Source: Saccharofermentans sp. (lineage in GTDB: Bacteria; Bacillota; Clostridia; Saccharofermentanales; Saccharofermentanaceae). From it: a stretch of 64,000 nucleotides of DNA. The stretch lies in assembly GCA_024692235.1 (NCBI GenBank), contig JAILMW010000010.1, positions 62,001 through 126,000 of the forward strand, given 5' to 3'. The position numbers and the translations under genes were made by a program. Shown here in pieces: positions 35,818 through 46,100 of this stretch (position 1 is the stretch's first letter; every line of letters starts with the position of its first letter). The notes under the pieces are model-generated. The model made no database searches and had not been told where the DNA came from. It was given only the letters and a program-made list of their open reading frames with translations.

Positions 35818-35827
35818 ATTACTAAGG

Positions 35828-37492
35828 TCACGACTCCGCTATATTCTTTCGAGCAGTCTTAAAGCCTCGGATAACCCCGGTTGCCGCCATAAGGATAAGC
35901 ACCACCATACTTACCGTAACAGTAATGACATCGCTTGAAGTCAGAATGAAGAGGCCGTAGGAGATAAGTCCCGTAAGGCCTGCGATGATAAGCTCCGCAG
36001 CAAGGTTAAAAAAGCAGTTGAGATTGCCTCTTAATGCACTTAGCTCATCCGACCATACCGTATAAGGCGATATGGAATCCATCGCAACTCCTATGGCAGT
36101 CGCAGTGATAACACAAAGAAGCGATGCTATAAGCATAGGAAGAATAAGATGCGGTACCCCGAACATTACCGCAACGGGAATAAGAGATACGCCAAGAGGT
36201 ATATAAGTAAATAATATCGCTATAAGGCCCTTGGCTCTTATCTGCTTATCAAGAGGTGCCGGGAGATACTTAAGGATATCGATATGGACGCCTTCACGGG
36301 TAAAGGAAGTCGATGCTATGGAATTAAGTCCCGATGCGATGAAGGATATTCCCGCTACGACTATAAAGGCGATCACTATGCTCTTCTTATCTCCTGAAGA
36401 CAACATAGATCTTATCTTTCCTATTATCTCGTTATCACGGGAAGATATAAGGAGTGAAGCGGCGATCGCAGGCCACAGCAGATTTGCGAATACGCAGTTC
36501 ATCCTGTATGTTGATGTCCTCATCAGGACCTTATATTCCTTAGAAAGAAGCGCCTTGAAGATACCGGTCTTCCTGACCTTGCCCGAAGATATCTGCCCCG
36601 CTCTTCCCCTGACACTTGCGGCAGCCGCATAAAGACCTTCTTTGTAGACTGCTCTTGCAAGACCTACAGAAAGAAGATAAGTGACAACTTCAAATACCAA
36701 TGTATAGATAAGCGACATGACGTTATGCTTACCGACGGCATTTATGGAGAACATATTCGTCGGGAAGATGATATTACAAAGCGAGATAAAGGAATTATCC
36801 CCTTCTACCAGGGACTCGATATAGTACTCGGTGCTTATCTTACCGTAGTCCTTAAAGGACATAAGGAACATCACCGTAAAGAATACGAATAATACGGCGG
36901 AAGTAAGATAATAAAGATCCGTCCTGTTGACCTTCTTAAGGAAGAACATAAGGATCATGGCGAGCATCGAGCAATACACGAGAGGTATAAAGAGAGACCC
37001 GAGAAAGCCCGTCACGGCTCCTAAGAGCCCCACAGGGTGAAATGCAGATGCCCCCGCATGTTTAAAACTTGAGACAAAATACCCGATATACATGGCGAAA
37101 AGCACATTCGACGTCATGACATTCTCTGCCTTAAATGTATGGAAGAGCCTTGCATTATAAAGTTCGTGTGCTTCTATGGGAAGCGCCGTCAGGAACGAAA
37201 GATCCGACGCGAAGAAAAGCACGGAAAACATCAGAGGAAGGCCGAATATCATGGCGAAAGCGGATATTATATGAAGCTCCGACAGGAGAGCATAAGTATT
37301 GCCGCCGAATCTGTAAAGGAGCTCTGTCAGTGCATATGTCATATAGCCCACAAGAACAGACACAGGCACCATTATTCCGAAGAAAGCCACCATACCGAAT
37401 ACGGTATAGTTCCGCTTCTTCTTATCGCCGTCGGGCTTAGGCATCTCCAGATTGGAAGCAAATGCCTTGTACAGAGTATATGACCTTCTCAT
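35828..37492 (-). CDS. Large ABC-2 type permease
   Basis: A 554-residue protein with about twelve membrane helices, the size of the putative ABC exporters that pair with a single ATPase in Bacillota. A cytoplasmic segment in the middle (TGIFKALLSKEYKVLMRTSTY) is the typical coupling region, repeated as two half-transporters. Its start overlaps the ATPase gene by 4 bases (ATGA). The substrate is unknown. It ends next to a convergent terminator. Confidence 0.85.
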   Translation of the reverse strand: MRRSYTLYKAFASNLEMPKPDGDKKKRNYTVFGMVAFFGIMVPVSVLVGYMTYALTELLYRFGGNTYALLSELHIISAFAMIFGLPLMFSVLFFASDLSFLTALPIEAHELYNARLFHTFKAENVMTSNVLFAMYIGYFVSSFKHAGASAFHPVGLLGAVTGFLGSLFIPLVYCSMLAMILMFFLKKVNRTDLYYLTSAVLFVFFTVMFLMSFKDYGKISTEYYIESLVEGDNSFISLCNIIFPTNMFSINAVGKHNVMSLIYTLVFEVVTYLLSVGLARAVYKEGLYAAAASVRGRAGQISSGKVRKTGIFKALLSKEYKVLMRTSTYRMNCVFANLLWPAIAASLLISSRDNEIIGKIRSMLSSGDKKSIVIAFIVVAGISFIASGLNSIASTSFTREGVHIDILKYLPAPLDKQIRAKGLIAILFTYIPLGVSLIPVAVMFGVPHLILPMLIASLLCVITATAIGVAMDSISPYTVWSDELSALRGNLNCFFNLAAELIIAGLTGLISYGLFILTSSDVITVTVSMVVLILMAATGVIRGFKTARKNIAES

Positions 37493-38211
37493 GGGCGCCC
37501 CGTAAGATCTACGAATATCTCTTCCAGCGTACGACCCGGATGCTTCGATTTAAGTTCATCAAGAGTACCCGAGCTTACTATCTTGCCTTTGTTTATGATG
37601 ATTATCCTGTCGCAGAGCTGCTCGGCAACTTCCAGAACGTGCGTGGAGAACAGTACAGCATTGCCGGCTTTTGCATGTTCTCTCATCATCTGCTTAAGTT
37701 CATACGCTGCGGACGGATCAAGTCCCGTCATGGGTTCGTCCAATATCCACGCTCCGGGATCATGGACGAGCGCGGCTATTACCATCAGCTTCTGCCTCAT
37801 GCCGTGGGAATATTCCCTCATCTGGGTATTAAGAGCATCCGTCATGCCGAATCTCTCCGCCATGGTCCCGATGCGCTTTTTACGGTCTTCTTCCGACACT
37901 TCATACATATCCGCGATGAAATTGATATATTCAAGACCCGTGAGCTGTATAAGGATGTCGGGGTTATCCGCTATATAAGCAAAAGACATCTTGGCTTCAT
38001 AAGGGTCTTTGACGATATCGTACCCGTTTACGGTCACGCGTCCTGACGTAGGCTTTAAGATACCCGTAAGCATCTTGATGACCGTGGTCTTGCCGGCGCC
38101 GTTAGGACCTGCGAATCCCACTATCTCTCCCTTATCGATCTTAAAAGAGACCTCATCGGTAGCCTTATGGCCGTTTCCGTAGATCATTGTGAGCTTATCT
38201 GCTTCGATCAT
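37489..38211 (-). CDS. ABC transporter ATP-binding protein
   Basis: A 240-residue ATPase of the CcmA type: Walker A GPNGAGKTT, signature YSHGMRQKL, Walker B WILDEPMTGLD, and switch His in LFSTHVLEVAEQL. The domain is complete, with a short C-terminal tail. It is the first gene of the pair with the 554-aa permease. The ATG at 38211 has no strong ribosome site. It is divergent from fumC. Confidence 0.92.
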   Translation of the reverse strand: MIEADKLTMIYGNGHKATDEVSFKIDKGEIVGFAGPNGAGKTTVIKMLTGILKPTSGRVTVNGYDIVKDPYEAKMSFAYIADNPDILIQLTGLEYINFIADMYEVSEEDRKKRIGTMAERFGMTDALNTQMREYSHGMRQKLMVIAALVHDPGAWILDEPMTGLDPSAAYELKQMMREHAKAGNAVLFSTHVLEVAEQLCDRIIIINKGKIVSSGTLDELKSKHPGRTLEEIFVDLTGRP

Positions 38212-38364
38212 AGTCTAATCTCCAATAGGTCAGCTGATTTACGGTCATTATAGCATCCGCGAAGATTAAGGATATTAAGGGTATATGAATTATATGTGTC
38301 CTGTAATTCGGTTCCCGATATGGTATCATTATAGGGACATTTTCCCACATGGAGGTATACATCA

Positions 38365-39741
38365 ATGGAATACCGTATAGAACACGATTCACTCGGTGAA
38401 GTAAAGGTACCCGCAGATAAGTACTGGGCAGCCCAGACCGAGAGAAGCCACGAGAATTTCCAGATCGGCGTAGGCATCGAGACGATGCCCAGAGAGATCA
38501 CACACGCTTTCGGAATACTTAAGAAGGCTGCAGCTAAGGCAAATAACAGCTTAAAGCCGGAGAAGATGACAGCTGAGAAGCTCGATGCCATCTCCAAGGC
38601 TTGTGACGAGGTAATAAGCGGATCTCTGAACGATCACTTCCCTCTTGTAGTATGGCAGACAGGTTCAGGCACACAGTCCAACATGAATGCCAACGAAGTA
38701 ATCGCCAACAGAGCTAACGAGATCGCAGGTTCCAAGATCTGCCATCCCAACGACGATATCAACATGAGCCAGTCAAGTAACGATACGTTCCCGACTGCAA
38801 TGCATATCTCCGCAGTTATCGCTCTCGAGGATAAGCTCATTCCCGCAGCTAAGATCCTTATCGAGACATTCAAGAAGCTCGAGGCAGAGAATGAGGGCAT
38901 CGTTAAGAGCGGAAGGACACACCTCCAGGACGCTGTACCGATCAGCTTCTCACAGGAGATCTCCGGCTGGAGAGCATCTCTTGAGAGAGATATCGAGCTT
39001 ATCAGAATCGCTTTAGAGCCTTTAAGAGAGCTTGCATTGGGCGGTACTGCAGTAGGTACGGGACTTAATGCTCCCAAGGGCTTCGACACCAAGGTAGCTG
39101 AGGAGATCTCCGCACTTTCCGGCAAGAAGTTCGTTACTGCAGCTAATAAGTTCCACGCTCTTACGAGCAAGGACGAGATCGTATTTGCTCACGGCGCGGT
39201 CAAGGCAATGGCAGCTGACATGATGAAGATAGCAAACGACGTAAGGTGGCTCGCATCAGGCCCCAGAGTAGGTCTCGGCGAGATCACTATCCCCGCTAAC
39301 GAGCCCGGTTCTTCCATCATGCCCGGTAAGGTCAACCCCACTCAGTGCGAGGCTGTTACGATGGTAGCAGTACAGGTCATGGGTAATGACGCCGCTATCG
39401 GAATGGCAGCATCCCAGGGTAACTTCGAGCTTAACGTATTCATGCCCGTTATCGCTTATAACTTCCTTCAGTCCACAAGGCTTCTTGCCGAAGCTATCGT
39501 ATCCTTCAACGACAGATGCGCAGTAGGCATCAAGGCTGACAAGAAGAAGATGCACGATAACCTCCATAACTCGCTTATGCTCGTTACCGCTCTTAACCCC
39601 TATATCGGTTACGAGAATGCGGCTAAGACATCACATCTTGCTTTCGAGGAAAATATCTCCCTTAAGGAGGCTTGCGTAAAGCTCGGCTTCATGACAGCAG
39701 AGGAATTCGACAAGGTTTTCCACCCCGAGCAGATGATTTGA
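38365..39741 (+). CDS. fumC: Fumarate hydratase, class II
   Basis: A 458-residue enzyme that interconverts fumarate and malate. Signatures: TGSGTQSNMNANEVIANRA, SSNDTFPTAMHI, SGRTHLQDAVPISF and GSSIMPGKVNPTQCE, the last being the fumarase/aspartase signature with the catalytic serine loop. The length is typical. The start follows GGAGGTATACATCA. The preceding promoter has TGGTATCAT near 38325-38333. It stands alone, with a terminator 30 bases after the stop. Confidence 0.97.
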   Translation: MEYRIEHDSLGEVKVPADKYWAAQTERSHENFQIGVGIETMPREITHAFGILKKAAAKANNSLKPEKMTAEKLDAISKACDEVISGSLNDHFPLVVWQTGSGTQSNMNANEVIANRANEIAGSKICHPNDDINMSQSSNDTFPTAMHISAVIALEDKLIPAAKILIETFKKLEAENEGIVKSGRTHLQDAVPISFSQEISGWRASLERDIELIRIALEPLRELALGGTAVGTGLNAPKGFDTKVAEEISALSGKKFVTAANKFHALTSKDEIVFAHGAVKAMAADMMKIANDVRWLASGPRVGLGEITIPANEPGSSIMPGKVNPTQCEAVTMVAVQVMGNDAAIGMAASQGNFELNVFMPVIAYNFLQSTRLLAEAIVSFNDRCAVGIKADKKKMHDNLHNSLMLVTALNPYIGYENAAKTSHLAFEENISLKEACVKLGFMTAEEFDKVFHPEQMI

Positions 39742-39772
39742 TTTTCATTAGTCTAATAAATCAGCTTTCACA

Positions 39773-39800
39773 GCCGACAGACCCGTTCTGTCGGCTTTTC
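39773..39800 (+). terminator. Intrinsic terminator after fumC
   Basis: GCCGACAG-ACCCGTT-CTGTCGGC followed by TTTTC: a perfect 8-bp stem and T-run. Confidence 0.9.
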
Positions 39801-39896
39801 TTATGCCGGCAACACATTGAAGAACGTGGTTTATGACTGTATAATTGGGGAAGTTTATGCATTCAATATGTATTTAAAGATATGGAGGTCAGTCAA

Positions 39897-40979
39897 ATGG
39901 CTAGAGTTTACAACTTTTCAGCAGGTCCTGCTACAATGCCGCTCCCCGTACTTGAGGAGATCCAGGCAGAGCTTCTCGATTATAAGGGCAGCGGAATGAG
40001 CGTAATGGAGATGTCACACAGATCCAAGGTTTTCCAGCAGATCGCTGATGAAGCTGAAGCGGATCTTCGCGAGCTTATGAGTATCCCCGATAATTACAAG
40101 GTACTCTTCATCCAGGGTGGTGCTACACTTCAGTTCTCGATGATTCCCATGAACCTTATGAAGAATGGTGTTGCAGATTACATCGTTACGGGTGCATGGT
40201 CGAAGAAGGCTGCAACAGAAGCTAAGAAGTTCGGTAAGGTGAACATCGTAGCTACTTCCGCAGACAAGAACTTCAGTTATATCCCTGATTGCTCAGATCT
40301 TGCCATCGATGACGATGCCGACTATGTATATATCTGTGAGAACGAGACTATCCACGGTACAACATTCCAGACTCTTCCCAACACAAAGGGTAAGATCCTT
40401 GTTGCAGATCAGTCTTCCATGTTCTTAAGCAAGCCCTGCAACGTATCCGATTACGGCGTGATCTTCGGCGGTGTTCAGAAGAATGTCGGTCCTGCAGGTC
40501 TTTCTATCGTTATCATCCGTGAGGATCTCATCCGCGAGGATATCGCAGAGAATACTCCCGTATACATGAGATATGACACACATGCAAATGCAGGTTCCAT
40601 GTACAACACACCCAACTGCTGGGCTATCTACGTTTGCGGTAAGGTATTTAAGTACCTTAAGTCCATCGGCGGCCTCGAGGCAATGAATAAGATCAACGAA
40701 GAGAAGGCAGCTATCCTTTACGACTTCCTTGACAACAGCAAGTTGTTCCACGGTACTGTCGAGAAGGAGTTCCGTTCTCTTATGAACGTGCCTTTCGTTA
40801 CAGGTGACGCAGATAAGGATGCTGCAGTTGTTGCAGCTACCAAGGCAGCAGGTTTTGATAACCTTAAGGGCCACAAGAGCGTCGGCGGTCTTCGTGCTTC
40901 CATCTACAATGCAATGCCTATCGAGGGTGTTAAGGCTCTCGTAGATTTCCTTAAGAAGTATGAGGAGGAGAACGCATAA
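39897..40979 (+). CDS. serC: Phosphoserine aminotransferase
   Basis: A 360-residue PLP enzyme that makes phosphoserine from phosphohydroxypyruvate. It begins MARVYNFSAGPATMPLPVLE, the SerC hallmark. It has MSHRSKVFQQIADEAEADL, LFIQGGATLQFSMIPMNL, the PLP-lysine motif FGGVQKNVGPAGL and TPNCWAIYVCG. The ATG at 39897 has GGAGGTCAGTCAA upstream, which fixes the start against an ATG at 39882. It is coupled to serA (TAATG). Confidence 0.97.
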   Translation: MARVYNFSAGPATMPLPVLEEIQAELLDYKGSGMSVMEMSHRSKVFQQIADEAEADLRELMSIPDNYKVLFIQGGATLQFSMIPMNLMKNGVADYIVTGAWSKKAATEAKKFGKVNIVATSADKNFSYIPDCSDLAIDDDADYVYICENETIHGTTFQTLPNTKGKILVADQSSMFLSKPCNVSDYGVIFGGVQKNVGPAGLSIVIIREDLIREDIAENTPVYMRYDTHANAGSMYNTPNCWAIYVCGKVFKYLKSIGGLEAMNKINEEKAAILYDFLDNSKLFHGTVEKEFRSLMNVPFVTGDADKDAAVVAATKAAGFDNLKGHKSVGGLRASIYNAMPIEGVKALVDFLKKYEEENA

Positions 40980-42142
40980 TGTACAAGATCAATTGCCTTA
41001 ATCCCATCGCCAAGTGCGGTACAGACCTCTTTGGCGATAACTATACGATCACCGAGAATACAAACGAAGCAGATGCTATCCTCGTAAGAAGTGCTGCAAT
41101 GCACGAGCTTGAGCTCTCCAAGGATACTATCGCAGTTGCAAGAGCAGGTGCAGGTGTTAACAACATCCCTCTCGATAAGTACGCTTCCGAGGGTGTCGTA
41201 GTATTCAATACTCCCGGTGCTAACGCTAACGGCGTTAAGGAGCTCGTTATCGCAGCTCTTATCTACGGTTCAAGAGGCATCATCGGCGGTGCTAACTGGT
41301 GCGAGGAGAACAAGGCTGACGAGGCTATCGGCAAGACAGCAGAGAAGGCTAAGAAGGCTTTCGCAGGTTCTGAGATCAAGGGCAAGAAGCTCGGTGTTAT
41401 CGGTCTCGGCGCTATCGGTGCTCAGGTTGCTAACGCAGCTGTAGGCCTCGGCATGGAAGTATACGGCTTCGATCCTTATGTTTCCGTAGACGCAGCATGG
41501 AACATCAGCAGAGCAGTTAAGCACATCACTAACGTAAACGACATCTACACAGACTGTGACTACATCACGATCCACGTACCTCTTCTTGATTCTACAAAGG
41601 GTATGGTAGATGCAGAGGCTATCTCCAAGATGAAGAAGGGCGTTATCTTCCTTAACTTCGCAAGAGATATCCTTGTTGACGAGGCTGCTATGGTAAAGGC
41701 TGTTGCAGAGGGTCACGTAGCTAAGTACGTTACAGACTTCGCTAACCCCACTGTAGTAGGCAAGGAGAACATCATCGTTACTCCTCACCTCGGTGCTTCC
41801 ACAGCTGAGTCTGAAGATAACTGCGCTATCATGGCTGTTAAGCAGATCCGCGACTTCGTAGAGAACGGTAACATCATCAACTCCGTTAACTACCCCAGAT
41901 GCGACGCAGGCTTGCCTCAGTACGAGTCCCGTGTTACGGTTTGCCACAAGAACATCCCTAACATGCTCACTCAGTTCACAGGCGCTTTTGCTAAGCTCTC
42001 CATCAACGTTCCCGAGATGCTCAGCAAGTCCAGAGGCGACTACGCTTACACGATCATCGATATCGACGGTAAGGCAGATAAGTCCATCATCGACGAGATC
42101 TCCAAGATCGACGGTGTTCTCAGAGTAAGGATCGTTAAGTAA
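40979..42142 (+). CDS. serA: D-3-phosphoglycerate dehydrogenase
   Basis: A 387-residue enzyme for the first step of serine synthesis. The NAD-binding motif is GVIGLGAIGAQVANAA (about 140), followed by GFDPY, the dehydrogenase segment MKKGVIFLNFARDILVDE and the catalytic His in IVTPHLGASTAES. The C-terminal 80 residues form an ACT-type domain (about 315-387), often the serine feedback site. The usual catalytic Arg motif in NFARDILVDE is preserved. It is translationally coupled to serC and closed by a terminator. Confidence 0.96.
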   Translation: MYKINCLNPIAKCGTDLFGDNYTITENTNEADAILVRSAAMHELELSKDTIAVARAGAGVNNIPLDKYASEGVVVFNTPGANANGVKELVIAALIYGSRGIIGGANWCEENKADEAIGKTAEKAKKAFAGSEIKGKKLGVIGLGAIGAQVANAAVGLGMEVYGFDPYVSVDAAWNISRAVKHITNVNDIYTDCDYITIHVPLLDSTKGMVDAEAISKMKKGVIFLNFARDILVDEAAMVKAVAEGHVAKYVTDFANPTVVGKENIIVTPHLGASTAESEDNCAIMAVKQIRDFVENGNIINSVNYPRCDAGLPQYESRVTVCHKNIPNMLTQFTGAFAKLSINVPEMLSKSRGDYAYTIIDIDGKADKSIIDEISKIDGVLRVRIVK

Positions 42143-42167
42143 GGATCCCGATATCAATAAAACAACA

Positions 42168-42203
42168 AAAGCCCTTGAAGCCTTACGGTTTCAGGGGCTT
42201 TAA
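42168..42203 (+). terminator. Intrinsic terminator after serA
   Basis: AAAGCCCTTGAAGCC and GGTTTCAGGGGCTTT pair over about 14 positions around TTAC, with a T-rich 3' side. Confidence 0.85.
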
Positions 42204-42372
42204 CATTGTTAATCAACATTCAGGGAATATTATTGGTACACCATAGAATCACACAAACATTTGTTTTATTTTGTGTTATACTATCTGAGGCACAGCCTGC
42301 TTAATGGGCGGTTGCCTTCCGAGTACTTTACTTACATCCTTCGGGAGAGTCTGGGAAAGGAGGGCTGTTGAT

Positions 42373-42489
42373 ATGACAGATTATGAGATCTTGTCTCTGG
42401 TTATCGCTATAGTCGGTCTACCGATCGCTTCCGTTACCCTGTTATTGAAACTATTTACGTATCTGGACTCCAGGTATAGACGTAAATGA
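42373..42489 (+). CDS. Holin-like type I toxin (TxpA/Hol_Tox type), 38 aa
   Basis: A 38-residue peptide, MTDYEILSLVIAIVGLPIAS and on to KLFTYLDSRYRRK: an acidic Tyr-Glu start, one hydrophobic helix and a basic tail. This is the pattern of the putative holin-like toxins of Gram-positive bacteria (start M-x-x-YE, about 35 residues). The ATG follows GGGAAAGGAGGGCTGTTGAT; the frame is open upstream to 42304, but only this start has a ribosome site. Overproduction would depolarise the membrane. A convergent antisense promoter lies after the gene. An ORF this small is called from its family pattern and the conserved second copy. Confidence 0.75.
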   Translation: MTDYEILSLVIAIVGLPIASVTLLLKLFTYLDSRYRRK

Positions 42490-42576
42490 AAACCTCACCC
42501 ATAGACCGCCATCTAAGGTGAGGTAACATAAATCTTCACTCAGAAGGCAACCGTCTTTGCAGACTGTGCTTTCTTA
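42490..42576 (-). ncRNA. Predicted antisense antitoxin RNA of cassette 1
   Basis: A transcript from the antisense promoter at 42582-42610 would run leftwards through AAGAAAGCACAGTCTGC and end at the hairpin ACCTCACC...GGTGAGGT (42492-42523) followed by TTTTC. It is perfectly complementary to the 3' end of the toxin mRNA, as RatA is to txpA. The RNA itself is predicted, not seen. Confidence 0.6.
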
Positions 42577-42581
42577 TGGAT

Positions 42582-42610
42582 ATTATACCATCCGGTTTCA
42601 TTACCATCAA
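42582..42610 (-). promoter_or_regulatory. Antisense promoter of cassette 1
   Basis: Minus strand TTGATG (42610-42605), 17 bases, TATAAT (42587-42582). It points into the toxin gene from its 3' side. The second cassette has the same arrangement with the same spacing. Confidence 0.75.
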
Positions 42611-42633
42611 CAACACTCTGCAATGAGATATAA

Positions 42634-42696
42634 AGGTTGACAGATGTCGACCTTGGACGTATATTTCAGTTATATGAGGTCGACAAGCGTCGACCT
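42634..42696 (+). promoter_or_regulatory. blaI-type promoter with two 20-bp operator dyads
   Basis: Promoter: TTGACA (42637-42642), 17 bases, TATATT (42660-42665). Operator 1 (42634-42653) is AGGTTGAC-AGAT-GTCGACCT and overlaps the -35 box. Operator 2 (42677-42696) is AGGTCGAC-AAGC-GTCGACCT, a perfect dyad downstream of the -10. Same arms, same 4-base spacer, 43 bases apart (about four helix turns). A dimeric repressor bound to both would shut the promoter, as BlaI/MecI does with its paired sites, although the sequence is not the usual TACA...TGTA. Confidence 0.8.
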
Positions 42697-42733
42697 ATAC
42701 GAGTGATCATCAGCATGTGTGAGGGGATTCATT

Positions 42734-43096
42734 ATGCTCAAGTTAACTGATACAGAATGGAAGATAATGGAACTTGTATGGGATAAAGGCCCTCTTACCA
42801 CGATGGAGATATACCGTGAGACCGAATCAACCGACGGATGGGCCAAATCCACCGTTATTACCCTTCTTAACAGAATGGAAAATAAAGGGATCTTGCGCCA
42901 CAGGCAAGACGGCAATTCTAAAAAGTATTACCCGAAGATAAGCAGAGAAAGCGCAGAGCTTCAGGAGACCAGATCCTTCCTCGACAAGTTCTATAACGGA
43001 AAAGTCGGTCTTCTCATAAGTAATCTCGTTGAACAGGAAGAATTATCCGCGGAAGACCTTGAGGAGATCAGGAGGATCATCAAGGAAGATTCATAA
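42734..43096 (+). CDS. BlaI/MecI/CopY family repressor
   Basis: A 120-residue winged-helix regulator: MLKLTDTEWKIMELVWDKG, then TTMEIYRETE, then WAKSTVITLLNRMENKGIL (recognition helix), and a C-terminal dimerisation part. In this family the repressor is cut by a partner M56 membrane protease after signal binding. The ATG at 42734 is preferred over a GTG at 42719, with AGGGG eight bases upstream. The M56 protease gene follows by 15 bases. It most likely binds the two dyads in its own promoter. Confidence 0.92.
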   Translation: MLKLTDTEWKIMELVWDKGPLTTMEIYRETESTDGWAKSTVITLLNRMENKGILRHRQDGNSKKYYPKISRESAELQETRSFLDKFYNGKVGLLISNLVEQEELSAEDLEEIRRIIKEDS

Positions 43097-43111
43097 AGGA
43101 GATGACCTGCT

Positions 43112-46100
43112 ATGAAGATCTTCATCATCTTAAACATTCTCATAGTCTTGATCTTATTACTAAGAAAACTGTCGGAAGGCAGGATATCCCCACGTGCCCG
43201 TTATTCTATGTGGTTAGCTATCCCGATATACTTGCTGATCTCAGTGTTTGCATTTCAGGCGATCACAATCAGGATCCCGCGAAAGCTGGAAAAGAGTATA
43301 GCTCCTTATGTAAACGATCACCTGATTGAAGAAGATATAATCTTAGGTAACACCTATAGCAACTGTCACCCTATATCACAGGAAGATACCCTGCTCATAG
43401 AAGCAGCAGATGAACCGACAGCAGAGATCTCACATTCAGAGGTCCCTTCTGCCTCCCCAAACAGAACATCATCTCCTTCCGATTCTACAAACGGGAGTAT
43501 ATCGACTGTTAAGATCGATATGAAGACTGCAGGAAGCTTTGTATGGCTATGCGGCACCATCCTTGTTGCCCTTTTTGTTCTTACCAATAACATAATATTC
43601 TTACACAGGATACGTTTGAGCAGAAGCTTCTGCGGAAGATCTTCATACGGAAATCTGAAAGTCTACAAGACTCCGATCACAACGTCACCTTTCCTTCTTG
43701 GGAACTGTATCTACATGAACAGAAACATAAAAGAAGATTCGGAAGATTACAAATTCGCAGTCTGCCATGAATACTGTCACAAAAAGCAGAAAGATAACTT
43801 ATGGCTCCTTGCCGAATACATCATCGTCTGCACCTTCTGGTTTGACCCTCTGGTATGGTATGCACGCAAGGTTATGCGCGAAGACAGGGAGTTATCTGTT
43901 GATGAGCAAGTATTGAGATTACTCGGAACAGAACACAGGACAACGTACAGTGAGACGCTTCTTCATTTCTTCAAGAATATCTCGGAAGATGAACCGCTCA
44001 TGAATATAACTACAACAATGAGTAACAGGAACAAGTTATTCATCAAGAGAAGGATAGAAAGCATCATGCGCGGAACTCGCAAAAGTATCGCTGCCACGCT
44101 GGCGATATCTTTTATTCTTTCTGCAGCCGTGGGATGTACTTTGTTCAAGCCGAAATCTTCCGGTGAAGGCGAGACTATCTCTGCGGATACCCCTTGGTAT
44201 GAATGCGAGAGCGTAGAATGCGCCAGAGACTACGAGGACATTTCATGCCCTTCAGTATTCCAGGATGTCATCGGAAAGACAGATGAAGGTTATATATATC
44301 GCATACAGGGATTCTATGGAGAATACCAAAGCGAGCAGATCTACGATCTGGCTCTGTATTCCGAATCCGGAGAAAAGGTATCAAGTATAGATCTGATCTC
44401 TTCGTTCAATACCTGTTTTCCCGAAGAAGGAAATGTAAAGAATTACAGCAGTATATTCGGAGATATGTATGTCGAAGATAATAGAGTAAAAATGGTACGT
44501 CAAAGCAACGTAGACAACCATATCAAAATATATGATATTGATATCCGATCGGGAAACATTACTCTGGAGCACTCTTGCGAGACTTCCGAGAATTGGGATT
44601 GGTACTTCACAAACTATATATATAGATGCGGAGAATACCTGGTAGGGATCAGTGTGGGATATCCGCTGAAGTTCCTGATCATAGATCCCAATAGTGACAT
44701 AGCAGAAGTATATTCAACCGAAAATGAGACCAGACGTGATATTCCGCTATATACCACTATAGCCTTAGCAATAAGCGATCACGAAGTATTGTTCGGAGAT
44801 TATTCCAACTATTCGATCTGGAGCTTTGATCTTGAATCTCAGTCTCTTAACAAGATAGAAGCAGATGATCCTGCTTATGAATGGATATATCCATATATCT
44901 ATCAAAATGTCAGAGAAAGAAATAGAGCTATAACAGGTTTTGACGGGGCGGTTTATTTCCTTTCCCTAACTGAGCTCGTCAAAATGAATCCGGACACCAA
45001 GGAGATCGAGCTCATTACCAAGACCGAGAATATCGATATAAATCTAAATCTGTTAGCTCCCAATGGTCGATATACATGCAACATCGCCGAAGCAAGTAAC
45101 GATCAGATAGTCTTTTGTATTAATAGATTCAATAGTGGATTCACCGTATATAAAGCTTCATTAGCAGATCAGAATCCTAACGCGGGGAAGATCGTTATTA
45201 CAACCGATGGAACTGATCCCTCCGTCTATGATGCTATCTATCTGTTCAACAGAACCGACGACGACTATTTCGTCAGGATGGTTCCTTACAAGTATGATGA
45301 TCTGTCTGACAGCTACTATACCGATTCTGATTCTTTCACATACGAAACTGCTTATTACTATATGGCAGATAGTGGCAATCAGATGATGGTGGATCTTATT
45401 GCAGGAGACTGTCCCGATGTAGTCTTTTACGCATCCTGGTATTCTCAGCTCAACAATAAAAACTGTATGTATGATCTGACCGAACTTTATAATGCCAGCG
45501 ATCTGAGTAACAGTGTATTTGACAACATCGTATCTGCATGTAAGACCAATGACGGATTATTCTGTTTCCCGCTGTACTATACGATCTGCGGGATAACAGT
45601 AGATCAAAGATCGTATGACTATAACGGTTACGGCATGACATTCGATGACTATTATGACTTTACATACGGCTATTGCAATGGAACCAATATCCTCGGAATG
45701 AATCAGAGTCAGTTCATGGATATATGCCTTCAGAACAGCCTGGATCTATATCTGACAAGCGATACGATCGATCTTGATAACGAATACTTCAGAAATATCG
45801 CTGAATATACATCCGTTAATATATCCAATTCGGATCTGGATACATACCTCACGTCAACATCTCAATACTCCACCAATATAACGAGTCATGGACAGTGGAT
45901 AGATTACCTGAACAGTAATCATATCCCAGTCGGTGAGGCAAGGATTGTCGGATATCCTTCTCCTGATGGAAGAGGATTAGCAGCAAACATCTGTACGGGT
46001 GCTTCTATCACGCAAGGCTGCTCATGTCCCGAAGGAGCATGGAGATTTATATGTTTGCTCTGTAATACCGATATCCAAAAACTGGAGTGTTTACCCGAAG

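Larger units (their letters stand above)
42274..42610. repeat. Toxin/antitoxin cassette, copy 1 (direct repeat with terminal inverted repeats)
   Basis: A 310-bp unit repeated at 46481-46811 in the same orientation. Shared blocks include CTGAGGCACAGCCTGCTTAA, TGGGCGGTTGCCTTCCGAGT, ACATCCTTCGGGAGAGTCTG and GAAGGCAACCGTCTTTGCAG. Its ends are inverted repeats: the left arm (42290-42323, GCACAGCCTGC then CGGTTGCCTTCCGAG) is mirrored by the right arm (42539-42569, read backwards GCACAGTCTGC then CGGTTGCCTTCTGAG). The plus-strand promoter has an extended -10 TGTTATACT (TATACT at 42277-42282). Confidence 0.85.

Noticed and set aside
41270..42157. 295-codon minus-strand frame over serA
   Set aside because: It is antisense to a complete and well-supported serA; the length comes from codon-bias effects on the other strand.
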